A stretch of DNA of 64,000 bases, from assembly GCF_016894345.1 (NCBI RefSeq), contig NZ_CP069798.1, positions 1,261,385 through 1,325,384 on the forward strand. The letters run 5' to 3'. Shown here piece by piece: positions 34,021-43,094 of this stretch. The translations under genes and the position numbers were made by a program. Within the stretch, counting starts at the first letter, position 1. Each line of letters starts with the position of its first letter. The DNA comes from Paralysiella testudinis (GTDB lineage: Bacteria; Pseudomonadota; Gammaproteobacteria; Burkholderiales; Neisseriaceae). The notes below the pieces were generated by a model. The model saw nothing but the letters and a program-made list of their open reading frames with translations, made no database searches and was not told the DNA's origin.

Positions 34021-34773
34021 ATGGCGGAAAATACAGGCAAGTCTTCGTGGCTGGTGCTGGGCATGTTGCTGGCGGTGGGCATGGTGGCCGCCGCCTTTGT
34101 GCTGGGCACCCAGTTTAAAAATTTCCGCCAGCCGGGCACCATTACTGTGAAAGGGCTGGCCGAGGCTGCACATCAATCGGACATGGCTGAATGGCAAGTG
34201 GGCGTGTCGGTGTGGGGTGAAGATTACGGCGCCGCCATGAAGCGGGCGCAGGGCGAAATCAAATCTTTGCAGGCATTTGTGACCCAACAGGGCTTTGTGG
34301 CCACCGATGTGCGCAGCAACCCTTTAAAAATCGAGCGCTACCGCGAAGAATACCGTGACGAAGAAGGCCATTACCGCACCCGCGATAACGGCTACACCGC
34401 CAAACAAACGCTCACGGTAAGCAGCCGTGATTTGCCGCGCATCCAAAAAGCGCTGGCGGCGCTACAAAACCTGAAAGCGCAAAACGAAGCCTATACCTTT
34501 GAGCAGCCGCAGTATTTGCTGAGCAATCTGGAAACCATTAAACGCGACTTGATTGCCCAAGCCACCGCCGATGCGCAAGTGCGAGCCGAGGAGTTTGCCA
34601 AAAGCGGCAACACCAAAGTGGGCATGATGCGCAGTGCTTCGCAAGGTGCGTTCAATATCTTGTCGGCCACCAGCACCGACAACGACGATAGCGATTACGG
34701 CGGCACCTACAATAAAGACACCATCGACAAAAAAGTGCGCCTAGTGGTCACGATTGAATACGGTATTGATTAG
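34021..34773 (+). CDS. SIMPL-domain periplasmic protein (DUF541)
   Basis: The 250-residue product has an N-terminal membrane anchor (S-W-L-V-L-G-M-L-L-A-V-G-M-V-A-A-A) and a periplasmic SIMPL domain with T-I-T-V-K-G-L-A-E and F-V-A-T-D-V-R-S-N-P-L-K-I. SIMPL proteins are widespread envelope proteins with no agreed function; some are linked to oxidative stress. AAGGAG lies before ATG 34021; the upstream gap holds the 41-bp repeats. Confidence 0.85.
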   Translation: MAENTGKSSWLVLGMLLAVGMVAAAFVLGTQFKNFRQPGTITVKGLAEAAHQSDMAEWQVGVSVWGEDYGAAMKRAQGEIKSLQAFVTQQGFVATDVRSNPLKIERYREEYRDEEGHYRTRDNGYTAKQTLTVSSRDLPRIQKALAALQNLKAQNEAYTFEQPQYLLSNLETIKRDLIAQATADAQVRAEEFAKSGNTKVGMMRSASQGAFNILSATSTDNDDSDYGGTYNKDTIDKKVRLVVTIEYGID

Positions 34774-34806
34774 ATTAAAAGCCGTTGCTTAAATCAAAAA
34801 ACCATT

Positions 34807-35761
34807 ACCCTGCTCTCAACTAAAAGCCGAACCGTAGTTGCAAAAGAAAGGACATTGCTCTAAAACCTAAGTATTCGACCAAGAATCCACAGGTTAAGGA
34901 AGAACAATGTCCCAAGACGATTTTATCATCACCACCTATTTGCTCGTCGATAAATTTTATCGTCAAGTGGTGACAACAAAGCTGCGTAAGAAAGGCTTTG
35001 AACCGGCATTAAGCGATGTGGAAATCATCACCATCCAGATCGTGGGTGAGTTTATGGGTTTGAATGATGATAAAAAGATTTGGTACTTCTTTAAAAACAA
35101 CTTATCAGACTGGTTTCCAAAATTGGGCTCATACGCTAACTTCTGTAAGCATTGCGCCAACCTTTGGCAGGTTCACCATAAGATTACCCAAAGTCTGGTG
35201 GTCCAATACAACACAGACCGGCAGTATTCGATAGACGGATTTCCCATACCTGTTTGTCGGTATGCCCGCGCCCATCGGCATCGGCGTTTCAAAGCTGATG
35301 CGGCATTTGGTTATTGTGCGTCAAAAGCCGAACGTTATTATGGCTTTAAAGGGCATATCGTAATCAACGCAACCGGCTTGATTACCAATTTAACATTTGC
35401 TGCGGCCAATGTGGATGAACGGGATATGGTTGCCGAGATAACTGACAATATCAAAGGATTGTTGATTGGCGATAAAGGCTATATACGCCCGGATTTGAAA
35501 GAAGAGTTGGCAAGTAGAGACATTGATTTACAGACGCCGTTAAGAAAGAATATGGCGGATGTACGTTCGAAAGAGTGGGTTCAGTGGCTTTGCAAAAAGC
35601 GCAGAAAAGTAGAAACGGTGATTAGCCAACTTACCGAGCGTTTTAAAATCAATGCGGTAAAAGTAAAAGATCTTTGGCATTTGAGCCACCGGGTGATATG
35701 CCAATTGGCAGGAAAGCCTTCGCTTCAATTGGAGTGGATTCAGGAAAGTTGAGAGCGGGGT
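34807..35761 (+). mobile_element. IS982-family element, complete
   Basis: The 955-bp element has inverted ends ACCCTGCTCTCAACT and, in complement, ACCCCGCTCTCAACT. It is flanked by a 7-bp direct repeat AACCATT (34800-34806 and 35762-35768), a clear target duplication. The transposase frame is intact. It is the best-preserved insertion in the window and looks recent. Confidence 0.93.
34907..35752 (+). CDS. IS982-family transposase
   Basis: The 281-residue protein shows the IS982 DDE pattern: Y-S-I-D-G-F-P-I-P-V-C with the first Asp, I-G-D-K-G-Y-I with the second, and R-R-K-V-E-T-V-I-S-Q-L-T-E-R-F with the Glu. R-H-R-R-F-K-A-D-A-A-F-G-Y and Y-Y-G-F-K-G-H are typical of the family. No frameshift is present, so it is probably active. 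Confidence 0.93.
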   Translation: MSQDDFIITTYLLVDKFYRQVVTTKLRKKGFEPALSDVEIITIQIVGEFMGLNDDKKIWYFFKNNLSDWFPKLGSYANFCKHCANLWQVHHKITQSLVVQYNTDRQYSIDGFPIPVCRYARAHRHRRFKADAAFGYCASKAERYYGFKGHIVINATGLITNLTFAAANVDERDMVAEITDNIKGLLIGDKGYIRPDLKEELASRDIDLQTPLRKNMADVRSKEWVQWLCKKRRKVETVISQLTERFKINAVKVKDLWHLSHRVICQLAGKPSLQLEWIQES

Positions 35762-35780
35762 AACCATTGGTACACCCAAT

Positions 35781-35837
35781 AAAGGCTGCCTGAAAGTAAA
35801 GCTTCTGTGAAGCTAAAACTTTTCAGGCAGCCTTTTT
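35781..35837. terminator. Uptake-sequence hairpin after the IS982 element
   Basis: AAAGGCTGCCTGAAAG and CTTTTCAGGCAGCCTTTTT in inverted orientation enclose a small inner stem (AGCTTC...GAAGCT). It was probably the terminator of the SIMPL gene before the IS inserted between them. Confidence 0.75.
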
Positions 35838-35935
35838 ACGATGTCAGTGGCAATAATGTTAAATTTAAAAATAAACTTAACTGCGTAATAAAGCGCAGCC
35901 ATTTACAACTATTTTGTTCAGGCTGCCTGAAACGA

Positions 35936-36266
35936 AAAATCCGTGCAGCCTTCCCTTGGCGCAGCCGAATCGGAGCGGATTTTAGCGGAAGAGGGGTGCG
36001 CGATGTTTGAGCGCAGCGAGTTCGCACCCGCCGCTAAAATTCGTGGAGATGAGGGTAGTTTGCGCAGCAAACCTGCAACCGGGGTCGCCTTTTTTTGCTT
36101 ACTTTATTTGGCGAAGCAAAAAAAGTAAGTGGCCGCGCGGCCAGAAAGCGCAAAGTGAAATGATAAGCAACGAATACAAGAATACAGCCCATTTTTTTAA
36201 ATGATTCACTTCATTTTAATTTTTTGCCAATGGATTACCGAATTAAGTTCGGTAATAAGAGTGTTA
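35936..36266. repeat. Large mosaic of palindromes, dispersed repeat
   Basis: This gene-free stretch holds nested inverted repeats: GATTTTAGCGG with CCGCTAAAATTC, inner GGGTGCG with CGCACCC, then TTTTTTTGCTT with AAGCAAAAAAA, then GGCCGCGCGGCC, then ATTACCGAA with TTCGGTAAT. A 61-codon open frame crosses it (35943-36128), but such frames are commonly produced by repeats of this kind. Part of it recurs at 26712-26926. Confidence 0.7.
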
Positions 36267-36346
36267 CATTTCAGGCAGCCTTAGATAAGTGGGTGCGTAA
36301 CTTCAGAACTTAAGCTGGCCAACCGGCCATTAAAAGGAAACGGAAT

Positions 36347-36830
36347 ATGCACAAACCAATGCCACGCGCACTGCTGCCCTTGCTGCTACTGCTGACGCTT
36401 GCAGTCCATGCCAGCGATGCCATGCGCTGGGTGGCGCTGGACGGCCGCCGCTACACCGTTGAGGTGGCCGCCACGGTTCAGGCGCGCACAACGGGGCTGA
36501 TGTATCGCCAATCCATGGCCGCCACGCACGGCATGTTGTTTGTGCACTCAGTGGAAGCACCGCAGGTCTACTGGATGAAAAACACCCGCATGGCGCTTGA
36601 TTCTGTATTTCAACCGTGCGCACAAGCTGGTCTCGCAACAGCGCAACGTGCCGCCATGCCGCTTGGGCGACCAATGCCCGCTGTACCCGAGCCAGGCGGC
36701 GGCCTTGTATGTGCTGGAGTTAAACGCTGGTCAGGCCGAGGCGCTGCAGCTGCGCGACGGCGCGGAGCTTAAATTCGGAGCGGGCATTCCCTTGCGGCAT
36801 CCGATAATCATCAATCCGCCAACCCAATAG
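36347..36830 (+). pseudogene. DUF192 secreted protein with a frameshift
   Basis: The first frame (ATG 36347) encodes a signal peptide (L-L-P-L-L-L-L-L-T-L-A-V-H-A) and the DUF192 motifs A-R-T-T-G-L-M-Y-R and G-M-L-F-V and W-M-K-N-T. At about 36603 the frame breaks; I-L-Y-F-N and P-C-x-x-x-x-C-P-L-Y-P-S then V-L-E-L-N-A-G continue in the +1 register to 36830. A two-base loss is the simplest cause. DUF192 proteins are periplasmic with no settled function. A sequencing error cannot be excluded. Confidence 0.8.
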
Positions 36831-36878
36831 TGAACCTGAGCGATTCGATAAATGCCCCAGCAACGACGCTGTCAATAC

Positions 36879-36912
36879 AAGGCTGCCTGAAACTTTTCAG
36901 GCAGCCTTTTTA
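36879..36912 (+). terminator. Uptake-sequence terminator
   Basis: AAGGCTGCCTGAAA and TTTTCAGGCAGCCTTTTT form a tight hairpin with a T-run between the DUF192 gene and ybiT. Confidence 0.85.
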
Positions 36913-36968
36913 TAAGCGCCTATGGTAAAATCCGCCCCTATTTATCTCTTTATTTTGGAAATATTCCC

Positions 36969-38597
36969 GTGATCAGCACCAACAACATCACCATGCAGTT
37001 CGGCGCCAAGCCCTTGTTTGAAAACGTGTCGGTTAAATTTGGCGGCGGCCACCGCTACGGCCTTATCGGCGCCAACGGCTCCGGCAAATCCACCTTTATG
37101 AAAATCCTTGGCGGCGACTTAGAGCCCACCTCCGGCGAAGTGGCCATCGACCAAGGCTTGCGCTTGGGCAAATTGCGCCAAGACCAGTTTGCCTACGAAG
37201 ACATGCGCGTACTCGATGTGGTGATGATGGGTCACAGCGAAATGTGGGCGGCCATGGCCGAGCGCGACGCCATCTACATGAACCCGGACGCCACCGAAGA
37301 CGACTACATGCACGCGGCCGAATTGGAAGCCAAATTTGCCGAATACGACGGCTACACCGCCGAAGCGCGCGCAGGCGAATTGCTCAGCGGCGTGGGCATT
37401 GCCGAACATCTGCACAACAGCAGCATGAGCGAAGTGGCGCCCGGCTTCAAACTGCGCGTGCTACTGGCGCAAGCCCTGTTTTCCAAGCCTGACGTACTGC
37501 TCTTAGACGAGCCGACCAATAACTTGGACATCAACACCATCCGCTGGCTCGAAGGCGTGCTCAACGGCTACGAATCCACCATGATCATCATCTCGCATGA
37601 TCGCCACTTCCTCAACGAAGTGTGCACCTACACCGCCGACGTCGACTACGGCGGCATCACCCTCTACCCCGGCAATTACGACGACTACATGCTCGCCAGC
37701 GCCCAATCGCGCGAACGGGCGATGAAAGACAACGCCAAAGCCAAAGAAAAACTGCAAGAGCTGCAAGAGTTTGTGGCGCGCTTCTCGGCCAATAAATCCA
37801 AAGCCCGCCAAGCCACCAGCCGCCTGAAACAGGCCGACAAAATCAAAGCCGATATGGTGGAAGTGAAGCCCTCCAGCCGCCAAAACCCCTATATCCGTTT
37901 TGAATACGACGACAAGAAAAAACTGCACCGCCAAGCACTGGCCGTAGAAGGCTTAAGCAAACGCTTCGACAAAACCCTGTTTAAAAACCTAAGCTTTATG
38001 CTGGATGCGGGCGAACGCCTGGCCATCATCGGCCCCAACGGCGCTGGTAAATCCACCCTGCTCAAACTCTTGGCCGGAGCCTACAACCCCGCTTACGGCG
38101 AAGGCATCGCCGCCGATGCAGGCAGCATCAAATGGGCGGAAAAAGCCGAAGTGGGTTACTACCCGCAAGACCACGAAAACGACTTCGACACCGCCATCAC
38201 CTTGTCCGACTGGATGCGCCAATGGGGACAAGAAGGCGACGACGAACAAGTCATCCGCGGCACCCTAGGGCGGCTGCTGTTTGGCAGCAACGAAGTGGTG
38301 AAAAACGTGCAAGTGCTCTCCGGCGGCGAAAAAGGGCGCATGCTCTACGGCAAGCTGATTTTGCAAAAAACCAATGTACTGATAATGGACGAGCCCACCA
38401 ACCACATGGACATGGAAAGCATCGAGTCGCTGAACATGGCGCTGGAAAAATACCCCGGCACCCTGATTTTTGTCTCCCACGACCGCCAATTTGTGTCGTC
38501 ACTGGCCACCCAGATTATCGAGCTAGACGGCGAAGGCGGCTTTGAACACCATCTGGGCGACTACGAAGGCTATCTGGCCAAAAAAGGGCTGGTGTAA
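36969..38597 (+). CDS. ybiT: ABC-F ribosome-associated ATPase YbiT
   Basis: ABC-F proteins bind the ribosomal E site and help stalled or slow translation; they are soluble, not transporters. The 542-residue protein has two ABC domains, with Walker A motifs G-A-N-G-S-G-K-S-T and G-P-N-G-A-G-K-S-T and Walker B D-E-P-T-N in each, joined by a charged linker. The first domain starts M[15 protein letters not shown], as in YbiT. The start is GTG 36969; no better ATG precedes the first strand. Confidence 0.93.
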   Translation: MISTNNITMQFGAKPLFENVSVKFGGGHRYGLIGANGSGKSTFMKILGGDLEPTSGEVAIDQGLRLGKLRQDQFAYEDMRVLDVVMMGHSEMWAAMAERDAIYMNPDATEDDYMHAAELEAKFAEYDGYTAEARAGELLSGVGIAEHLHNSSMSEVAPGFKLRVLLAQALFSKPDVLLLDEPTNNLDINTIRWLEGVLNGYESTMIIISHDRHFLNEVCTYTADVDYGGITLYPGNYDDYMLASAQSRERAMKDNAKAKEKLQELQEFVARFSANKSKARQATSRLKQADKIKADMVEVKPSSRQNPYIRFEYDDKKKLHRQALAVEGLSKRFDKTLFKNLSFMLDAGERLAIIGPNGAGKSTLLKLLAGAYNPAYGEGIAADAGSIKWAEKAEVGYYPQDHENDFDTAITLSDWMRQWGQEGDDEQVIRGTLGRLLFGSNEVVKNVQVLSGGEKGRMLYGKLILQKTNVLIMDEPTNHMDMESIESLNMALEKYPGTLIFVSHDRQFVSSLATQIIELDGEGGFEHHLGDYEGYLAKKGLV

Positions 38598-38604
38598 TCA
38601 TAAA

Positions 38605-38645
38605 AAAGGCTACCTGAAAGAGATAACACTTTTCAGGTAGCCTTT
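38605..38645 (+). terminator. Terminator made of the variant uptake sequence
   Basis: AAAAGGCTACCTGAAAG and CTTTTCAGGTAGCCTTT pair. The word is AGGCTACCTGAA rather than AGGCTGCCTGAA; both arms carry the same change, which keeps the stem. Confidence 0.82.
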
Positions 38646-38722
38646 GGGTTTGATGGGGCATTATGAAGCCGGAGCTGCCTGAAAAAAATGGCAAAATAAT
38701 TAACCGTATGATTGGAAGCAGA

Positions 38723-39259
38723 ATGAACCTCACCGAAACCCAAATCAGCAGCGAGCCCATTTTCGAAGGTACATTCCTCGATATCCACCGCGACACCGTA
38801 CGCCTGCCCAATGGCAAAGAAGCCAGCCGCATCGTGGTGCGCCATCCCGGCGCAGCCTGTGTGTTGGCGCTCACCGCCGAGCAGCAAGTGGTGTTGGTGC
38901 GCCAGTGGCGCTATCCCTTGGGCAAGCCCGTATTGGAAGTGCCGGCGGGCAAGCTGGACATGGCGGGCGAAGACCCGGCGGCCTGTGCTTTGCGCGAGCT
39001 GGCCGAAGAAACGCCTTATGTGGCGGACACAGTGCGGCTGCTGCACACGTTTTACACCGCCCCCGGCTTTTGCAATGAAAAAATGTATCTGTATCTGGCC
39101 GAAAATGTACAGCCGGGCAGCACGCTGGCGGCAGACGAAGACGAATTTGTGGAAACCGTATTGCTCAGCCGCGCCCAAGTGCAGGCCGCTTTGCGCGATA
39201 ATCAGATTGAAGATGCCAAAACCTTGATTGCCTTGCAATACTGGCTATTAAACAGCTAA
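38723..39259 (+). CDS. Nudix hydrolase, ADP-ribose pyrophosphatase type
   Basis: The 178-residue protein hydrolyses a nucleoside diphosphate linked to another moiety, most likely ADP-ribose. The Nudix box runs G-K-L-D-M-A-G-E, then A-L-R-E-L-A-E-E-T near residues 77-99, with Q-W-R-Y-P-L-G-K-P-V-L-E-V-P-A-G before it, typical of NudF-like enzymes. ATG 38723 is preferred over upstream in-frame starts. gloB begins 38 bp downstream and may be co-transcribed. Confidence 0.88.
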   Translation: MNLTETQISSEPIFEGTFLDIHRDTVRLPNGKEASRIVVRHPGAACVLALTAEQQVVLVRQWRYPLGKPVLEVPAGKLDMAGEDPAACALRELAEETPYVADTVRLLHTFYTAPGFCNEKMYLYLAENVQPGSTLAADEDEFVETVLLSRAQVQAALRDNQIEDAKTLIALQYWLLNS

Positions 39260-39297
39260 AAGGCTAAACAGCTAAAGGCTGCCTGAAAGGAAGCGCC

Positions 39298-40059
39298 ATG
39301 AACATCATCGCCATCCCCGCTTTTCACGACAACTATATCTGGCTGTTGCAGCAAGGCAGCGAAGTGGTGTGCGTGGATCCGGGCGACGCCACGCCGGTGC
39401 GCCAATATCTGGAAGCGCAGCGCTTGCAACTGGCAGCCATCTGGCTCACCCATCACCACAACGACCATATCGGCGGCGTGGCCGAGCTCAAACGGCTGTG
39501 GCCGCAAGCCACGGTATACGGCCATCAAACCTTGGGGCTGGCCGATGTGGCAGTCGCCGAAGGCAGCCGCGTGCCGGCGTTTAACGCCGAGGCCGACGTG
39601 TGGGCCGTGCCCGGCCATACCGATACCCATTTGGCCTATGTGCTGCATGGGCAAGGCGCACAACCAACGCGGGTGTTTTGTGGCGACACCTTATTTAGCG
39701 CCGGTTGCGGGCGCGTGTTTACCGGCACCGCCGCGCAATTACACCACAGCCTGCAACGCCTGAATACGCTGCCTGAAAACACCTTGTTTTACCCGGCGCA
39801 CGAATACACCGCCGCCAATCTTCGCTTTGCCGCCGCGGTGGAGCCGGCCAATGCCGATGTTCAGGCAGCTTTGACCGCGGCGGCGAACACGCCCACCTTG
39901 CCGGTAACGCTGGCGCACGAGCGGCGCATCAACCCGTTTTTGCGCACCGATAAAGCCGGCGTACAGGCTGCCGCCGTGGCCGCCGGTTTGCCTGCCGACC
40001 AAAGCACCGACAGCGCCGCCGTCTTTGCCGCCTTGCGCGAATGGAAAAACCGTTTTTAA
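39298..40059 (+). CDS. gloB: Hydroxyacylglutathione hydrolase (glyoxalase II)
   Basis: GloB hydrolyses S-D-lactoylglutathione to D-lactate and glutathione, completing methylglyoxal detoxification. The 253-residue metallo-beta-lactamase-fold protein has T-H-H-H-N-D-H-I-G-G near residue 50, P-G-H-T-D-T-H, G-D-T-L-F-S-A-G-C-G-R and Y-P-A-H-E-Y-T, and the glyoxalase-type C-terminal helices (N-P-F-L-R). Uptake words lie inside the gene. Confidence 0.95.
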   Translation: MNIIAIPAFHDNYIWLLQQGSEVVCVDPGDATPVRQYLEAQRLQLAAIWLTHHHNDHIGGVAELKRLWPQATVYGHQTLGLADVAVAEGSRVPAFNAEADVWAVPGHTDTHLAYVLHGQGAQPTRVFCGDTLFSAGCGRVFTGTAAQLHHSLQRLNTLPENTLFYPAHEYTAANLRFAAAVEPANADVQAALTAAANTPTLPVTLAHERRINPFLRTDKAGVQAAAVAAGLPADQSTDSAAVFAALREWKNRF

Positions 40060-40113
40060 GGCTGCCTGAAACCATCCCAACAAATCACCATTATTTAAAG
40101 AGACCACCCGCCC

Positions 40114-41457
40114 ATGATGAATTGGCCGCAGCTGCTCAGCACCCAGCGCTTCAAAAACCAGCAGGGCGACATCGTGCCCACCAGCACACCGTCGTCGCAA
40201 GAGGGCGCCGAAGCGCTGCGCACCGATTTTCATATCGACTACGACCGCGTGGTATTTTCCGGTGCCTTCCGTCGTTTGGGGCGCAAAACCCAAGTGCACC
40301 CCTTTGCCGAGCACGACCACACCCACAACCGCCTCACCCACAGCGTGGAAGTGGCCAGCGTGGGGCGCAGCTTGGGCAACCGCGTGGGCGTGATGATGGC
40401 AGCCGGCGGCTTTTTACCGGCAGGCAACCGCCCGTCCGACATTGGCTCGGTGGTTCAGGTAGCCTGTTTGGCGCACGACTTCGGCAATCCGCCGTTCGGC
40501 CACACCGGCGAAGAAGCCCTGCGCGACTGGTTTCGCAATCCGGCACACGCCCATTACCTGCACGGCTTGAGCAGCGCCGAGCGCAATGACATCCAAACCT
40601 ACGAAGGTAACGCCCACAGCTTGCGCCTGGCCGCCAGCTTGGAAATGTACCGCAATCGCGGCGGGATGCGCCTCACCGCCGCCACCATCGGCACCTTGCT
40701 CAAATACCCGTGGACCACCATGGACGAGCGCGGGCGGCACAAATTCAATATTTACCAAACCGAGCTGCCGTTTATCGAGCGCGTGGCGCAAGAGCTGGGG
40801 CTGCCTGAAAAAGGGCAACACCATTGGGCGCGCCACCCTTTATCGTATTTAATGGAAGCCGCCGACGACATCTGCTACGCCTTGCTGGATTTGGAAGACG
40901 CGGTGGAGATTGGCCTGTTGCAAGACCTAGAAGTGGAAAGCGTGCTGTCGGAGCTCACCTTTATCGAAAGCACTTGGCAGGCGCAATCCAGCCGCCAACG
41001 CTGTGCCATGCTGCGCGGCATCGCCATCGGCCGCGCCGTGGATGATGTGGCGCAAACCTTTATGACCCACCATGAAGAGCTGCTGGCCGGTGATTTTCAG
41101 GGCAAAGACCTGCTCGCCTTTGCCAGCCCGCAAGTGCAAAACACGCTGGAAAAAGCCAAAGAGTTGGCGCGCACCCGCATCTTCCGCCACCAAAGCAAGC
41201 TGATGACCGAAATCGCCGCTTTCCCCTGCTTAGGCTCGATTCTGGGCTTGCTGATACCGGCGGCACACGCTTTTGTGACCACCGGCGAATTGAGCACCCG
41301 TCAATCGCTGGCACTGGAGCTATTGCAAGACGAGCCGCTGGAGCAGGGCGACAGCCTATATCTGGCCTATATGAAAATACTGGACTTTGTCGGCGGCATG
41401 ACCGACAACAGCGCCGCACGGCTGGCGCGCGAAGTGTCTGGCATCGGCATGTTGTAA
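40114..41457 (+). CDS. dgt: dGTP triphosphohydrolase-like HD protein
   Basis: The enzyme cleaves dNTPs, typically dGTP, to the deoxynucleoside and triphosphate. The 447-residue protein has the HD metal ligands: His in N-R-L-T-H-S-V-E-V-A, His-Asp in C-L-A-H-D-F-G-N-P-P-F-G-H, and a later Asp in E-A-A-D-D-I-C-Y. F-R-R-L-G-R-K-T-Q-V near residue 50 is typical of dGTPases. Tandem ATGs at 40114 and 40117 are both possible starts. A variant uptake word (TTCAGGTAGCCT) lies inside. Confidence 0.92.
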   Translation: MMNWPQLLSTQRFKNQQGDIVPTSTPSSQEGAEALRTDFHIDYDRVVFSGAFRRLGRKTQVHPFAEHDHTHNRLTHSVEVASVGRSLGNRVGVMMAAGGFLPAGNRPSDIGSVVQVACLAHDFGNPPFGHTGEEALRDWFRNPAHAHYLHGLSSAERNDIQTYEGNAHSLRLAASLEMYRNRGGMRLTAATIGTLLKYPWTTMDERGRHKFNIYQTELPFIERVAQELGLPEKGQHHWARHPLSYLMEAADDICYALLDLEDAVEIGLLQDLEVESVLSELTFIESTWQAQSSRQRCAMLRGIAIGRAVDDVAQTFMTHHEELLAGDFQGKDLLAFASPQVQNTLEKAKELARTRIFRHQSKLMTEIAAFPCLGSILGLLIPAAHAFVTTGELSTRQSLALELLQDEPLEQGDSLYLAYMKILDFVGGMTDNSAARLAREVSGIGML

Positions 41458-41611
41458 TCCGATTGCGCCGCTACGCTTAGGCAGCACGCCATAAGCGCAC
41501 GGATGTGCTATCAACCAATCATGCCCATGCGTATGGTTGCGCGGCTGCCTGAAAATATCTCAATTAAAATCAGCCAAATAATGATTTGGAGAAAAAAACG
41601 GCAATCAAAGC

Positions 41612-41640
41612 TAGACAGCGGCAGCGGCTTTCTATATTAT
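41612..41640 (+). promoter_or_regulatory. Probable tRNA operon promoter
   Basis: TAGACA (41612-41617) and TATTAT (41635-41640) are spaced by 17 bp, about 50 bp before the tRNA-Arg gene. The spacing and position fit a sigma-70 promoter for the tRNA-Arg/tRNA-Glu transcript. Confidence 0.5.
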
Positions 41641-41688
41641 TCGCCTCTCTTGATTTTCAGCGCCTTAGGGCGGATTTGAAATCACGAC

Positions 41689-41765
41689 GCACCCGTAGCT
41701 CAGTTGGATAGAGTATCTGGCTACGAACCAGAGGGTCGGGCGTTCGAATCGCTCCGGGTGCGCCA
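41689..41765 (+). tRNA. tRNA-Arg (anticodon ACG)
   Basis: The acceptor stem GCACCCG pairs with CGGGTGC, followed by G and an encoded CCA. The D-arm is AGCTCAGTTGGATAGAGT, the anticodon arm TCTGG-CTACGAA-CCAGA gives ACG, and the T-arm contains GTTCGAATC. ACG is read as ICG after deamination and decodes CGU, CGC and CGA. Confidence 0.97.
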
Positions 41766-41783
41766 CCTTAAAATCAAGTATCC

Positions 41784-41858
41784 GCGCCCATCGTCTAGCG
41801 GTTAGGACATCGCCCTTTCACGGCGGTAACCGGGGTTCGATTCCCCGTGGGCGTGCCA
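41784..41858 (+). tRNA. tRNA-Glu (anticodon TTC)
   Basis: The acceptor stem GCGCCCA pairs with TGGGCGT (one G-T pair), followed by G and an encoded CCA. The anticodon arm CGCC-CTTTCAC-GGCG gives TTC, and the T-arm is CCGGGGTTCGATTCCCCG-like. It follows tRNA-Arg by 18 bp and is followed by a terminator. Confidence 0.97.
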
Positions 41859-41862
41859 ATTT

Positions 41863-41896
41863 AAAAACCTGCTTAACTGTTGTTAAGCAGGTTTTT
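41863..41896 (+). terminator. Terminator of the tRNA operon
   Basis: AAAAACCTGCTTAAC and GTTAAGCAGGTTTTT form a strong stem with a short loop and a T-run. Confidence 0.93.
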
Positions 41897-42041
41897 GCGT
41901 TATTGCCGTTGAATGGATGGCTTTTATATTCCTCATCCGAAATGAGGCAAAACACCACCACAAAAACAGATACGCGCAAAACCCGTGCCGATTTGTCGCC
42001 AATACAGTATGATTAACGCCGCCTGAATCTGGATTTCCCCC

Positions 42042-43076
42042 ATGCTACACACCGACAATCTTGCCGCCGCCGCGCCGCGCATCATCAGCGCCCAGGCGGT
42101 TTCTTCACAGGAAGAGCTGCTGGAGCGCGCTTTGCGCCCCAAGGCCTTGGCCGATTATATCGGCCAGCACAAGGCCAAGGAGCAGTTGGCGATTTTTATT
42201 CAGGCAGCCCGCCAGCGCGGCGAGGCGCTGGACCATACCTTGCTGTTTGGGCCGCCCGGCTTAGGCAAAACCACGCTGGCACATATTATTGCCCGCGAGC
42301 TGGGGGTGAATCTGCGCCAAACTTCCGGGCCGGTGTTGGAACGGGCGGGGGATTTGGCGGCGCTGCTCACCAATTTGGAGCCGCACGATGTGCTGTTTAT
42401 TGATGAAATCCACCGTTTAAGCCCGGTGGTGGAAGAAATCCTCTATCCGGCGCTGGAGGATTACCAATTGGATATTATGATTGGCGAAGGGCCGGCGGCG
42501 CGTTCGGTGAAGATTGACTTGCCGCCGTTTACCTTGGTGGGCGCCACCACTCGTGCCGGGATGCTCACCAATCCACTGCGCGACCGCTTCGGCATTGTGG
42601 CGCGGCTGGAGTTTTACAACCATGCCGACCTCACCACTATCGTAACCCGTTCGGCACAATTACTGCAGCTCAATATGGCCGCCGCCGGTGCGGCCGAAGT
42701 GGCCAAACGCAGCCGCGGCACCCCGCGCATTGCTAACCGCCTGCTGCGGCGCGTGCGCGATTATGCCGAGGTGAAACATCAGGGCAGCATTGATGCCGAC
42801 ATTGCCGACGCCGCTTTGCGCATGTTGGATGTCGACCATCAAGGCTTGGACATGATGGACCGCAAATTTCTGGAAGCGCTGCTGCACAAATTCGGCGGCG
42901 GCCCGGTGGGGCTAGACAATATTGCCGCCGCCATTGGCGAATCCACCGACACCATTGAAGACGTGATTGAGCCGTATTTAATTCAACAAGGCTTTTTGCA
43001 GCGCACCCCGCGCGGGCGCATGGCCGCCGCCCTTTGCTATAGCCATTTCGGCCTGCCGCAACCCACTCAACCCTAA
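42042..43076 (+). CDS. ruvB: Holliday junction branch-migration ATPase RuvB
   Basis: RuvB is the hexameric motor of RuvAB that drives branch migration in recombinational repair. The 344-residue protein has the N-terminal R-P-K-x-L-x-D-Y-I-G-Q, Walker [10 protein letters not shown] near residue 69, Walker B L-F-I-D-E-I-H-R, sensor 1 V-G-A-T-T-R-A-G and the arginine finger region P-L-R-D-R-F-G-I. The C-terminal winged helix ends with the R-T-P-R-G-R pattern. ruvA and ruvC are not in the window. Confidence 0.97.
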   Translation: MLHTDNLAAAAPRIISAQAVSSQEELLERALRPKALADYIGQHKAKEQLAIFIQAARQRGEALDHTLLFGPPGLGKTTLAHIIARELGVNLRQTSGPVLERAGDLAALLTNLEPHDVLFIDEIHRLSPVVEEILYPALEDYQLDIMIGEGPAARSVKIDLPPFTLVGATTRAGMLTNPLRDRFGIVARLEFYNHADLTTIVTRSAQLLQLNMAAAGAAEVAKRSRGTPRIANRLLRRVRDYAEVKHQGSIDADIADAALRMLDVDHQGLDMMDRKFLEALLHKFGGGPVGLDNIAAAIGESTDTIEDVIEPYLIQQGFLQRTPRGRMAAALCYSHFGLPQPTQP

Positions 43077-43094
43077 GCACAAAGACCTTTTACC

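Noticed and set aside
35943-36128. A 61-codon frame in the palindromic repeat
   Set aside because: The sequence is a structured repeat with many inverted parts; similar frames are recurrently predicted in such repeats and have no functional support.
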